Assembly (NCBI RefSeq): GCF_005049105.1
Contig: NZ_SUKA01000002.1
Location: forward strand, 679,713-743,712
DNA length: 64,000 nt
Reading direction: 5' to 3'
Source of the DNA: Sphingobacterium alkalisoli
GTDB taxonomy: Bacteria; Bacteroidota; Bacteroidia; Sphingobacteriales; Sphingobacteriaceae
Part shown: positions 26,431 to 35,969 of the stretch, in pieces
How the letters are laid out: each line of letters begins with the position of its first letter
How positions within the stretch are numbered: position 1 is the stretch's first letter
The notes under the pieces: model-generated
Seen by the model: the letters and a program-made list of their open reading frames with translations, nothing else
Told to the model about the DNA's origin: nothing
Databases searched by the model: none
Made by a program: the position numbers and the translations under genes

Positions 26431-28929
26431 ATGTCTTACAATATACCTGATCACCTCAAAGGTCTCACCGAAAGCGAAGTAGCTGCTTCTAGGGAGTTAT
26501 ATGGATATAATCGCTTACAAACAGGCCATAAAAGTACTTGGTTATATCTGCTTATTGATATCTTAAAGGAGCCGATGTTGATTTTGCTTATTGTGATCTC
26601 CTTCATCTACGTAATTGTGGGAGATTATGGCGAGGCTGCTTTTATGTTTTTCGCTATCGTGGCAGTTACCGCTATTTCTTTTTATCAGGATAGTCGTAGT
26701 AAAAAAGCTTTGGCAGAGCTTGAAAAGCTAAATGAACCTTTAAGTAAAGTAATTAGGGGAGGGGAGGTGCTGGAAATCCCCACGCATGAAATTGTTATAG
26801 GTGATTTATGCCTTACTGAAGAAGGGAAAATTATAAATGCCGACGGAAGAATTGTGCACAGTAATGATTTTTCTGTTAACGAGTCTTCCCTTACCGGAGA
26901 AAGCTTCTCGGTTTTTAAAGATAGTAAATCAGAGGATAATTTTATCTACAGTGGTACAGTAACGGTTTCGGGGTTGGCCGTTTATCAGGTAAGTAGTATC
27001 GGAAAAGAAACCCGTGTCGGTCAAATCGGCGAATCTATACTGAATATAAAAGAAGAAATTTCGCCATTACAAATCCAGATTCGCAGGTTTGTAAAAGGTA
27101 TGGCAGTTATCGGTCTAGTCGTTTTCTTGATGGTTTGCATTTTCAGTTTTATTAAAACAGGTGATCTCGTGAAAAGCCTGCTGAGTGGACTTACATTGGC
27201 AATGTCGGTATTACCCGAAGAAATTCCGGTAGCATTTACAACCTTTATGGCCTTGGGAGCATGGAAGCTGATGCGTCACGGAATTATCATCAAACGGAGT
27301 AGTATTGTAGAGACACTGGGAAGTACGACGGTTATCTGTACAGATAAAACTGGTACCATTACTGAAAACACCATGAATCTTAAGCATTTGTACGATTACG
27401 GCTCTGACAGGACGTATGAAGAAAATGAATTTGAAGTTGACGAGCTAGCGGAGCTTATCGATTATGCAATGTGGAGCAGCGAACCGGTACCCTTTGATCC
27501 TATGGAAATTACGTTGCACAAAACGTACGAACAGATTCGAAAGAATGACTTAAGACAAGAATATCAGATGTTTCATGAATATCCACTTGAAGGTAGACCT
27601 CCTATGATGACGCATCTATTTGAAAACGATAAGCAGTACAGAATCATTGCAGCTAAAGGAGCTCCCGAGGCCATCCTAGATGTTTCCCGGCTTTCAGTAA
27701 GCGAGAAAGAGAAGATCAGAACGGTTGTAAAAGCATTTGGTCGGCAAGGGTATCGTGTATTGGGGGTTGCTAAATCTCATTTTGAAGGAAATAGCTTTCC
27801 AGTGAAACAACAGGATTTTAATTTTCAATTTTTGGGACTGACTGTCTTTTACGATCCTCCTAAGAAGGGGATTCGAGAAGTATTTCAACGTATTTATGAT
27901 GCCGGTATCCAAGTAAAGGTAATTACGGGTGATAACGCCGATACGACCAATGCGATTGCATTGCAGGCGGGAATTATTAATAATACATCCGCAGTTAATG
28001 GGAATGAGATTATCGGGAAATCAGAAAAAGAATTGATACAGATTTCAGATCGTACTACTTTGTTTACTAGAATGTTTCCCGACGCAAAGCTTGCGGTCGT
28101 CAATGCCCTGAAAAAGAAAGGTGAGGTGGTGGCAATGCTTGGAGATGGCGTAAACGACGGCCCGGCTTTGAAAGCTGCCCATATCGGTGTAGCTATGGGA
28201 AATAAAGGAACGGAGATTGCTAAATCCGCAGCAGCGCTGGTTATTACGAATGATGATCTGGAAAAACTCGTTGTTGGGATAGCAGCGGGAAGAAGAATTT
28301 ACACCAATATTAAGAAGGCCGTCCAATATATTATTTCAATTCATATTCCAATTATATTAACAGTCTCTTTACCGCTGTTTTTAGGGTGGGTGTTTCCTCA
28401 GATCTTTACTCCTGTTCATGTCATATTCCTTGAGCTTGTTATGGGGCCTACCTGTTCTATTGTTTATGAGAATGAGCCTATGGAAAAAAACACAATGAAG
28501 CTACCTCCAAGAGCTATGGGAGATACTTTTTTAAGTTGGAATGAGCTTGGGATCAGTATTGTTCAGGGACTGATGATTACGTTTGGGGTGTTGTTTATGT
28601 ATCAGTACACGGTTCAAAACGGGGGAAGTGAAGAAAAAACGAGAGCAATGGTGTTCACTACCTTGATCTTTGCTAACATATTATTGAGTTTTGCCAATCG
28701 TTCGTTCTTTTATAGCATACTACAAAGTTTCAGAAACCGTAACCCGTTATTCGTGGGTATTTCCGCTTTAGTGCTCGTGCTACTATTTATGATATTATAT
28801 GTAAAACCTATTTCTAACTTCTTCAACGTAACAACTCTTGATATGAATGAGCTGGGGTTGGCTTTACTTGTTGCTGCTATTTCAGTTTTATGGTTTGAGA
28901 TTTATAAGTTTGTAAGGGTAATATGGTAG
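26431..28929 (+). CDS. P2-type cation-transporting ATPase
   Basis: 832 aa. Motifs: SLTGESFSVFK (actuator), ICTDKTGTITEN with phospho-Asp305, VKVITGDNADTT and MLGDGVNDGPALKAAHIGVAMG. Membrane helix 4 carries VLPEEIPVAF, where calcium pumps usually have PEGLP, so the ion bound may differ from Ca2+. Around ten hydrophobic segments are present, and the C-terminal six resemble those of P2 pumps. It is divergent from the NtrC-type regulator. Neighbourhood with kdp suggests a cation-homeostasis block, but the transported ion cannot be fixed from sequence. Confidence 0.88.
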   Translation: MSYNIPDHLKGLTESEVAASRELYGYNRLQTGHKSTWLYLLIDILKEPMLILLIVISFIYVIVGDYGEAAFMFFAIVAVTAISFYQDSRSKKALAELEKLNEPLSKVIRGGEVLEIPTHEIVIGDLCLTEEGKIINADGRIVHSNDFSVNESSLTGESFSVFKDSKSEDNFIYSGTVTVSGLAVYQVSSIGKETRVGQIGESILNIKEEISPLQIQIRRFVKGMAVIGLVVFLMVCIFSFIKTGDLVKSLLSGLTLAMSVLPEEIPVAFTTFMALGAWKLMRHGIIIKRSSIVETLGSTTVICTDKTGTITENTMNLKHLYDYGSDRTYEENEFEVDELAELIDYAMWSSEPVPFDPMEITLHKTYEQIRKNDLRQEYQMFHEYPLEGRPPMMTHLFENDKQYRIIAAKGAPEAILDVSRLSVSEKEKIRTVVKAFGRQGYRVLGVAKSHFEGNSFPVKQQDFNFQFLGLTVFYDPPKKGIREVFQRIYDAGIQVKVITGDNADTTNAIALQAGIINNTSAVNGNEIIGKSEKELIQISDRTTLFTRMFPDAKLAVVNALKKKGEVVAMLGDGVNDGPALKAAHIGVAMGNKGTEIAKSAAALVITNDDLEKLVVGIAAGRRIYTNIKKAVQYIISIHIPIILTVSLPLFLGWVFPQIFTPVHVIFLELVMGPTCSIVYENEPMEKNTMKLPPRAMGDTFLSWNELGISIVQGLMITFGVLFMYQYTVQNGGSEEKTRAMVFTTLIFANILLSFANRSFFYSILQSFRNRNPLFVGISALVLVLLFMILYVKPISNFFNVTTLDMNELGLALLVAAISVLWFEIYKFVRVIW

Positions 28930-28990
28930 TTGTCTCTTCGAAGATGTATTCCGATCCACCTGCTTCATAGTCAAATAATTAGAGGGGTTT

Positions 28991-31072
28991 TTAATCGGTA
29001 TTTTTTAAATTGTAAACCCTGACGTAGTCTATTTCCAAGATCGCCGGAAAGATGCTGCTGTCAATGCCTTTTTGTCCTCCCCAGAATCCGCCCACGGCAA
29101 GGTTGAGGAGCCAGTGAAAATTTTGATCGAAAGGCCATTCTTTGAATGTTTTCTTTTCATTTGAAAAATGAAATATCTCGATATCATCGACAAATCCCTT
29201 GATATGATCTGGAGTCCAGTCAATCCGGTAAAGATGAAAATCATCCGAAGCAGCCTCGATTTTCTTGGTTGCCGTTTTCTGTGTATGAATGGAGTGGTGA
29301 TAGGCCTTAGTGTGAACCGAGATATGGACTACATCTTGGTCATAGCCTACATGTTCTAAGATGTCTATTTCGCCCGAATTAGGCCAACCACCATATTTCC
29401 ATTCGGTCGGTAGCATCCATATGGCGGGCCAGGTACCTCTTCCGCGGGGAACCTTCGCGCGGGCTTCAAATCTACCGTATAAAAAATCGCCTTTATGTCT
29501 ACTGACTAGACGAGCAGAGGTATAATCCATATCCTCCATTTTTTCTTTAAGGGCGGTAATTTTTAAGGTACCATTGCTGACCAACACATTGTTAAGGTTC
29601 GCATCGGTATAGTATTGCAATTCGCTGTTACCCCAGCCATTATGTTTGGATCCGACGTCGTAAGACCATTTGGTACTATCGGGTAAGCCAGTATAATTAA
29701 ACTCATCGGCCCAGAATGCTGTTTCTGAAAATTGGTACGAATTGCTCGCATGTGGCGGTTGAAGCGTATTATGCGATGGATTTTCTGTTGTGGAAACGAA
29801 AAATGGAATATTAGCAGTCGCGACATGATTGTGATCATCTGTTACATAGACGAAAAGCCTGTAAGCGCCTTCCTGTTGGGGAGCGACTAGCAAGGCTTTG
29901 TCATGAGATAGAGCGGTCAACAGACCTTCGATTCTGGCAGGTCGGCTTTCCCGGTCGCCTCCTTCTTTCAGGTCGGTGCTTTCGTGAAGGATTTCCCAAC
30001 GGGTGCGCAGTTTATCCTTATCCGAATCGGTAACAAATACAGCTACGTCATAGTTTTGGCCGGGTTTGAGGTAGATAAAGTCAAGAGATTTTTTTCCATC
30101 TAACAATAAGGAGTCCAAACGTGGAGCCCTATTTTTTGGCCATTTACCTTTCCATAGATAATGCATCACGTCGACTACTTCATTTTCTTCGCCAGCTTCA
30201 GTAAATAGGCCGTACCAAGTCGGCGTTCGCTCTTGTTTCTGCCCCCAAAGGAATACGTAAGAGCCTAGGCAGCTTTTGTCTTGACCTATCGAGGCTTCAT
30301 AACGGCTTTTGTACACTGCCGCTTTTTCCTTACTACTTTCTTCTATAGAGGCATGCCAAGGGGTTTGCGGACCCTCCCAGTGGCCGGTTGGACCCCATTC
30401 CGTTACGATGTAAGCCTTGTCCCATCCAGTAGATCGTATCTGGGCGGGGACGCTAGCTAAACCACCGTACACCTGTACTGCAATCAGGTCGAGAGATGGA
30501 CACTTTGCCTTTATGAGATCAATCTCTTTTTTATTAACGCCAGCCAGCATAGTGGTTACCAGATGATTCGGATCGAGATCCTGGATCATGCTGGCAACCT
30601 CCTCCACGGCATCCCACACCTTGGGATTTCTATAGTGGAGATTGAGTTCGTTGCCTATACCCCACGCTAATAATGCGGGATGGTCTTTGAACTGTAGGAT
30701 CTCCTGACGCACGCGTTCCAGCTGTCGTGCGACTGCCACTTTATCGTTGTAATCAAAACCGTGTCTTTCTGTGGCCATAGCAAGACCCATTGTCACACTG
30801 AGTCCTAATTTGTGGGCCTCATCCAGAATGCGTTGACCTTCGTGTGTACTCCAGGTGCGTATGGAGTTGCCCCCATAGTTCCTTAACTTATCCATATAGT
30901 TGGTTCCACCCGCACCTTTAATAAAGTAGGGCTTACCACCACGTAACAGCTTGTATCCTGTTTCCGTTTTTATGATTTCGACCGAGATGGGAGTTTGCGC
31001 GCGCGCATAGTCAGCTTTTACAAAGAGCAGGGCATTCAGAATAACCATAACCAGGATATTTGGTAAATTCAT
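28991..31072 (-). CDS. Exported two-domain glycoside hydrolase: TIM-barrel (GH2/GH5-like) plus GH16
   Basis: 693 aa with a signal peptide (cleavage near ARAQ). Residues ~30-310 are a clan GH-A-like barrel with WGIGNELN (Glu142, acid/base) and VTEWGPTGHW (Glu225, candidate nucleophile). Residues ~310-430 look like a beta-sandwich linker. Residues ~450-690 are a GH16 domain with WPAIWMLP and the catalytic GEIDILEH (Glu568, Asp570, Glu573), as in laminarinases. The GH16 part predicts cleavage of beta-1,3-glucan. The fused barrel may trim the products. It follows susC and susD in a minus-strand operon. Confidence 0.88.
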   Translation of the reverse strand: MNLPNILVMVILNALLFVKADYARAQTPISVEIIKTETGYKLLRGGKPYFIKGAGGTNYMDKLRNYGGNSIRTWSTHEGQRILDEAHKLGLSVTMGLAMATERHGFDYNDKVAVARQLERVRQEILQFKDHPALLAWGIGNELNLHYRNPKVWDAVEEVASMIQDLDPNHLVTTMLAGVNKKEIDLIKAKCPSLDLIAVQVYGGLASVPAQIRSTGWDKAYIVTEWGPTGHWEGPQTPWHASIEESSKEKAAVYKSRYEASIGQDKSCLGSYVFLWGQKQERTPTWYGLFTEAGEENEVVDVMHYLWKGKWPKNRAPRLDSLLLDGKKSLDFIYLKPGQNYDVAVFVTDSDKDKLRTRWEILHESTDLKEGGDRESRPARIEGLLTALSHDKALLVAPQQEGAYRLFVYVTDDHNHVATANIPFFVSTTENPSHNTLQPPHASNSYQFSETAFWADEFNYTGLPDSTKWSYDVGSKHNGWGNSELQYYTDANLNNVLVSNGTLKITALKEKMEDMDYTSARLVSRHKGDFLYGRFEARAKVPRGRGTWPAIWMLPTEWKYGGWPNSGEIDILEHVGYDQDVVHISVHTKAYHHSIHTQKTATKKIEAASDDFHLYRIDWTPDHIKGFVDDIEIFHFSNEKKTFKEWPFDQNFHWLLNLAVGGFWGGQKGIDSSIFPAILEIDYVRVYNLKNTD

Positions 31073-31157
31073 TTCGAGTCGTTTTTAAATAGTTAAAAAT
31101 AATAAATTTCAAAAAGGTCTGACAGTAAGGGTCAAACCTTTTCGAACTTTGCTATGC

Positions 31158-32702
31158 CTATCTGAAATTCGAGTTGGCATCTATCTGTGTTTGCGGGATA
31201 GGTACATATTCGCTTTGTCCGGGAACAAATTTAGATCCGAAAACCTGCTGTGCTCGCCCTGTACGTATCAGATCATTGAAGCGTTCACCCCACCATTCAC
31301 AAGCAAATTCAGCCCTGCGTTCGTCTAGAATCTGCTCTAACGTTACATTAGATAGCAGTTCTAAGTCTGCTCGGTCTCGTACAAGGTTAAAAGGTGCATC
31401 TCCGTCTTGACCTTTCCGAACTTTGGCCTCCGCATTGAGCAACAGGACGTCGGAGTAACGCAGAATGCGTACATTATTATTAGCCCCATACTCTATACGG
31501 CCTTCGGTCATTTGATCCACCGGTAGATAGGTCTTTCCATTGAAATACTTTATCCCAAACGGATTACCATACACACGGTCGCCATCGGGCGTTTCGGCAT
31601 ACGTATCTTCGCTAGCACCGTATTCTAATATGGTCGTCTTCAGCCTGAGCGCGTCACCGCGATCGTTCAGAAAATCAACGATATTTTGTGATGGAGGGAT
31701 CCAACCAGCACCGGAGATAGCACTACCTCGTTGATTTCCCGATGGGCCCTGCCACCTGAAAAATGTGCCCCAGTCGACACCCGGACGCACGATATCACCT
31801 GTAGCCAGTCCGAAGTCGGAATATTGTAATTCAAAAAGGGACTCGTTACTAAGCTTTCCAGGGCGCTTGAACAGATTGTAATAATCACCGTACAGCGAGA
31901 ATTTTTCGCTGTCGATGATCAGATCAGTGGCTTCTAGAACCTGATCCCAGTAGGGACTACTATTGTTATTCGCAGCTAGATCAGCGGCGGCTTTTGCCTT
32001 CAAAAGGAGTGCGGAGTATTTGGTCACTGCTCCAAGATGTTTGGATTGGTTAGGACGTGCGTCTTCTAAATCGAGGATACAGGCATTCATTTCATCGATA
32101 ATAAACTCGCGGACCTGAGTCACGGTACTTTTTCCAATCGTCGTAAGTCGGGCAATGTCCCCGCTATCGGATAGGATGGGGACATCGCCAAAAATACGGG
32201 AGGCCAGCAAATGAGCGTAAGCCCGTAAAAATCGGACCTCCGCTTTATACTGTCGATTGAGTGCCAGCTGCTCGGTATTGCCCGAGGGAATATTTTTTTC
32301 AAACTCATCGAGTTCCATCAGGGCATTGTTGACTGAAATTGCTAAACTGTAATAGCTTATCCAAGACTGGTTCAGTCCCCAATAGGATTGTATGGTAACA
32401 TCATTCTGAAAATTTTTGATGCCCATCAACTCAGGATTATCATTCGGATTTGGTGCTGCTTGTTGAAAATCATCATCGCGCATACAACGTATGGACAGAT
32501 CTATCCAATGTACGAGGTTGTCATCGGCTGCAGCGCGGTACACACCGGATACAGGCGCGTACATCAGAGAGAGGTCGCTATAATCAATTTCTTCCGAGCG
32601 TTGTTGGTTTTCCAACGGTTTATCCAGGAATTTCTCACAACTACTGTGTAATGCAGCTATGCCTATAAAACCACTTATGAGGATGTATTTTAAGTTTTTC
32701 AT
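31158..32702 (-). CDS. SusD/RagB family nutrient-binding outer membrane lipoprotein
   Basis: 514 aa with a lipoprotein signal (ALHSSC, Cys23) and EKFLDKPLENQQ. SusD text includes AEVRFLRAYAHLLASRIFGDVPI in the TPR-like half, and VRILRYSDVLLLNAEAKVR and LDERRAEFACEWWGERFNDLIRTG in the second. It binds glycan at the surface and caps the SusC encoded 29 bp upstream. The neighbouring GH16 enzyme suggests a beta-glucan ligand. Confidence 0.95.
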   Translation of the reverse strand: MKNLKYILISGFIGIAALHSSCEKFLDKPLENQQRSEEIDYSDLSLMYAPVSGVYRAAADDNLVHWIDLSIRCMRDDDFQQAAPNPNDNPELMGIKNFQNDVTIQSYWGLNQSWISYYSLAISVNNALMELDEFEKNIPSGNTEQLALNRQYKAEVRFLRAYAHLLASRIFGDVPILSDSGDIARLTTIGKSTVTQVREFIIDEMNACILDLEDARPNQSKHLGAVTKYSALLLKAKAAADLAANNNSSPYWDQVLEATDLIIDSEKFSLYGDYYNLFKRPGKLSNESLFELQYSDFGLATGDIVRPGVDWGTFFRWQGPSGNQRGSAISGAGWIPPSQNIVDFLNDRGDALRLKTTILEYGASEDTYAETPDGDRVYGNPFGIKYFNGKTYLPVDQMTEGRIEYGANNNVRILRYSDVLLLNAEAKVRKGQDGDAPFNLVRDRADLELLSNVTLEQILDERRAEFACEWWGERFNDLIRTGRAQQVFGSKFVPGQSEYVPIPQTQIDANSNFR

Positions 32703-32731
32703 ACTTATTCTTCTTTAATGGATAAAATAAT

Positions 32732-35700
32732 TTAGAAGGTTACGTTTAAACCAAGACTGTATGTCGATGATATCGGATATACGTTGGAATCGAAACCCAT
32801 TCCTGATACTTCCGGTGTGAAACCATTGTAACGGGTGAAGATGGCCGGTCTATCTGCCGTGGCAAAGATCCGGACAGGTATGGATTCACGGACCCTAAAA
32901 TTATAGCCAAGCTGCATATTCTGGATACGTAGATAAGCCCCGTTTTCTACGAAGAAGGAACTCGCCTGTAGATTCCATGCTGCAACAGAGCCCGCTGCAG
33001 AAGGGTAGGTATTGCTCGATCCTTCACCGTTCCATAGCCCTTCCATAAAGGCTGCATCGGCATTCATCTGCGGATACTTACGTCTCATGGCTCGATTGAG
33101 GTTGTGGATTTTATTGCCTGCGACACCTTGAAAAGCTACACTGAAGTCAAAATTTTTGTAATTCAGCCCCACGTTGAAGCCGTAAGTCAGCTTGGGTAGG
33201 TAATTTCCTAGATTGATGCGATCCGCTTCATCCAATTCACCATTTTCATTTTGATCCTTGTACCGAAGGTATCCTGGAAGAATAGGTGAATTGGGGTTCT
33301 CTTGATTGTATCGGGTAGCGATCGGGTCGGAATTGATTTCTGCGGTGTTTTGGTAAACCCCGGCAACCTCGTAACCATAATAATAGTTGATCGGTTGATT
33401 GGCTTCTATACGTGCTGGAAATTCAGCAGACCATTCGGGAAATCCGTTCATAATATTGGCCAATGCACCGATATCGGTTACCTTGTTTTTTAGTGTCGTG
33501 ATATTCGCTCCAATGTTATAGTCTAGCTGACCAACTTGATCTTTCCAGTCTAATCCAATCTCCCATCCACTGTTGGCTACGCTTCCCCAATTACCGTAAA
33601 CACGGTCCCACATAAAAGGAATCGGACGGCTAAAGGCGAGATCCTTGGTTTTACGGTAGTAATAATCCACGGTACCGTTGAGGCGGTTGTTAAGCAAGGC
33701 AAAGTCCAAACCCGCGTCCCATTCTTCAACGACTTCCCAGCGTACCTGCGTAAAGAATCGACCGACGCGATAACCAGGTACCCGTACGCCGTTATTCTCC
33801 CCGACGCTTCCAAAAATACCTGAAAAGTTATTTCCTGAATTGACAATAGCATAGCCTGCATTGGGCTGTATGCCGTCGTTACCCAAAAGCCCCCAGCTAC
33901 CACGAAGTTTTAATAGATCGAATAAAGACTGATTTTCCATGAATTTTTCACGACTCAATACCCATCCGATACCTAGAGAAGGAAAATATCCCCATTTAGT
34001 TTGATATTTTGAACTGCCGTCTGCGCGGAACGTGGCGGTCAAGAGGTATTTGTTGTCAAAATCATAGGTACCTCTAGTGAAGAACGATATGCCGGCGTTA
34101 CGGAATCCACCTTCGCCATAACCCGTTGCTGAGCCGGTACCTTGAGCACCCTGACCCACATACCAAAATTCTTCCGATTGAGGTACGTCATTAGCCGATA
34201 CCCAGGTCTCGCGCCAGCGCTCTTCGCGGGTTGACTGGCCAAGCAATACACTCCAGTGGTGTTTGCCCGTTTCGTCCCGATAGGTCAATAGATTATCTAG
34301 GATATAATTGTTGTTCCTAGCCTGTGCCGACCGAAGATAGGAGCGTTGACTGCGCTGGTCATTGTCAATATAATATACCGGTGTGTACTGTATGTTATGT
34401 GTAGACTGATAGCGCTGGCTCAACTGCGAACGGAAGGTCAGCTTCTTTTTCCAAAATTCGGCCTCAACATAAGCGCTCGGTAATACCTGAAAACCTTTTG
34501 TTTCGTTGTGGTTGTAATAGGCCGTAGCAAGTGGATTGTTGAACCAAAATCCTGACGGCATTCCCAAGGTCGTGCTGGATCCAAACTTAATGGGATCCGC
34601 TAACTCCAGACTGGGATCGTATGAAGGATAAAGTGGCGAGGCAAAGTAAGCTTGACGAAAAGCCGCATTGTTGGGTGCGAACGCATTAAAATTATTTAAA
34701 TGAGCTGTAAAGCCGATTTTCAACCAAGAAGCTACTCTCGCTTCGGTTTGTGAACGAATATTATACTTGCGGTGGTAATTCTCGGTATCCATAATCCCAT
34801 CCTGATCCAGGTAATTTATCCCAAATGAATAGCTGATTTTTTCGCTTCCTCCCTGTACATCTAGATTATGGTTGTGAATGAGGGCATTTGATCGAAGTAG
34901 TTCACCATACCAGTCGGTATTAGTGGTTGGGCGTCCATCTTGACCGCCAAATTTGCTGACAGAATTATCTACGATATTCTTGTTGCCTACGGCAATAGCA
35001 TAATCCGCATATTGTTGACCGCTAGCCATTTTAAGTACATTGGTGGGGGTGTGTAAACCAGCATAACCATTGTACGTTACCTTGGTCTTCATATTGAGAC
35101 TTCCTCTTTTCGTGGTTACGATGATGACGCCATTAGCCGCGCGTACACCGTAGATGGCTGCACCCGAAGCGTCTTTAAGCACAGACATATCCGCGATGTC
35201 GTTTGGGTTTAGGAAATCAATATTGTCCATAAACATACCATCGACGACATATAGTGGGCTCTCGTTGTTGAACGATCCTACTCCGCGGATACGGACAGTA
35301 GGTGTAGTACCCGGGGCACCAGAGCTGATGATCTGTACGCCGGTGACAGCGCCCTGTAGCGCATCCATGGGCGTGGAAACAGTCCTTTTAAGAGCATTTT
35401 CCATATTTACTGTAGCAACAGGTGCTGTCAGGTCGCCTTTGCGTTGAGTACCATATCCGATAACGACCACTTCGTCCAGATTGTAATTGCCGTCAACCTG
35501 CAGTTGTACGTCGGCTACATTGTTGCGGATGACGACTGTTTTTGTCATATAACCAATAGAATTTACAATTAAGGAGTCCACTGTTTCAGGTACGGATAGG
35601 CTATAAAGCCCTGATTCATCACTGCTAGTTGCTACATTGGACGTAGTTTTTGGAGCAATAGTGGCTACCAGTGGAGTTCCCTGTTCATTGGTGATCTTGC

Positions 35701-35788
35701 CAGTTACTGTCCTGTTTTGGGCGCGGACGACACCCGAAATACAAGACATCATTGCAACTATGGCGAAAGTCAATAATTTGTTTTTCAT
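32732..35788 (-). CDS. SusC/RagA TonB-dependent outer-membrane glycan transporter
   Basis: 1018 aa, full length. After the signal peptide comes a carboxypeptidase-D-like domain (VTGKITNEQGTPL), then the SusC signature (NLDEVVVIGYGTQRKGDLT), the plug (VQIISSGAPGTTPTVRIRG and PLYVVDGM) and the long barrel ending in TYSLGLNVTF. It takes oligosaccharides across the outer membrane with energy from TonB. It is the first gene of the minus-strand locus and is divergent from a propeller/LuxR regulator that probably controls it. Confidence 0.97.
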   Translation of the reverse strand: MKNKLLTFAIVAMMSCISGVVRAQNRTVTGKITNEQGTPLVATIAPKTTSNVATSSDESGLYSLSVPETVDSLIVNSIGYMTKTVVIRNNVADVQLQVDGNYNLDEVVVIGYGTQRKGDLTAPVATVNMENALKRTVSTPMDALQGAVTGVQIISSGAPGTTPTVRIRGVGSFNNESPLYVVDGMFMDNIDFLNPNDIADMSVLKDASGAAIYGVRAANGVIIVTTKRGSLNMKTKVTYNGYAGLHTPTNVLKMASGQQYADYAIAVGNKNIVDNSVSKFGGQDGRPTTNTDWYGELLRSNALIHNHNLDVQGGSEKISYSFGINYLDQDGIMDTENYHRKYNIRSQTEARVASWLKIGFTAHLNNFNAFAPNNAAFRQAYFASPLYPSYDPSLELADPIKFGSSTTLGMPSGFWFNNPLATAYYNHNETKGFQVLPSAYVEAEFWKKKLTFRSQLSQRYQSTHNIQYTPVYYIDNDQRSQRSYLRSAQARNNNYILDNLLTYRDETGKHHWSVLLGQSTREERWRETWVSANDVPQSEEFWYVGQGAQGTGSATGYGEGGFRNAGISFFTRGTYDFDNKYLLTATFRADGSSKYQTKWGYFPSLGIGWVLSREKFMENQSLFDLLKLRGSWGLLGNDGIQPNAGYAIVNSGNNFSGIFGSVGENNGVRVPGYRVGRFFTQVRWEVVEEWDAGLDFALLNNRLNGTVDYYYRKTKDLAFSRPIPFMWDRVYGNWGSVANSGWEIGLDWKDQVGQLDYNIGANITTLKNKVTDIGALANIMNGFPEWSAEFPARIEANQPINYYYGYEVAGVYQNTAEINSDPIATRYNQENPNSPILPGYLRYKDQNENGELDEADRINLGNYLPKLTYGFNVGLNYKNFDFSVAFQGVAGNKIHNLNRAMRRKYPQMNADAAFMEGLWNGEGSSNTYPSAAGSVAAWNLQASSFFVENGAYLRIQNMQLGYNFRVRESIPVRIFATADRPAIFTRYNGFTPEVSGMGFDSNVYPISSTYSLGLNVTF

Positions 35789-35834
35789 GCACGATAAGTT
35801 TTAGTGAAGAAAATTTGTTTATAATTTAGCTATT

Positions 35835-35842
35835 CAAATTTA
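35835..35842 (-). promoter_or_regulatory. Candidate -7 box of the susC operon
   Basis: On the minus strand it reads TAAATTTG (TAnnTTTG), 47 bp upstream of the susC start. No good -33 element is seen, as expected if an activator is needed. Confidence 0.4.
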
Positions 35843-35918
35843 GATGCAATACAGTTATGTTCCTATGGATATACTACGTCATTTATACAACAGATAGTGA
35901 GTTATTTGGTTTTTTTCC

Positions 35919-35926
35919 TATATTTG
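35919..35926 (+). promoter_or_regulatory. Candidate -7 box of the propeller/LuxR regulator gene
   Basis: TATATTTG matches TAnnTTTG and lies 44 bp upstream of the start at 35970. The -33 region has no clear TTTG at the standard distance. Confidence 0.4.
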
Positions 35927-35969
35927 GGGTACATCATAAATACATCAATAATCAATTTGAGCCTTTGCT

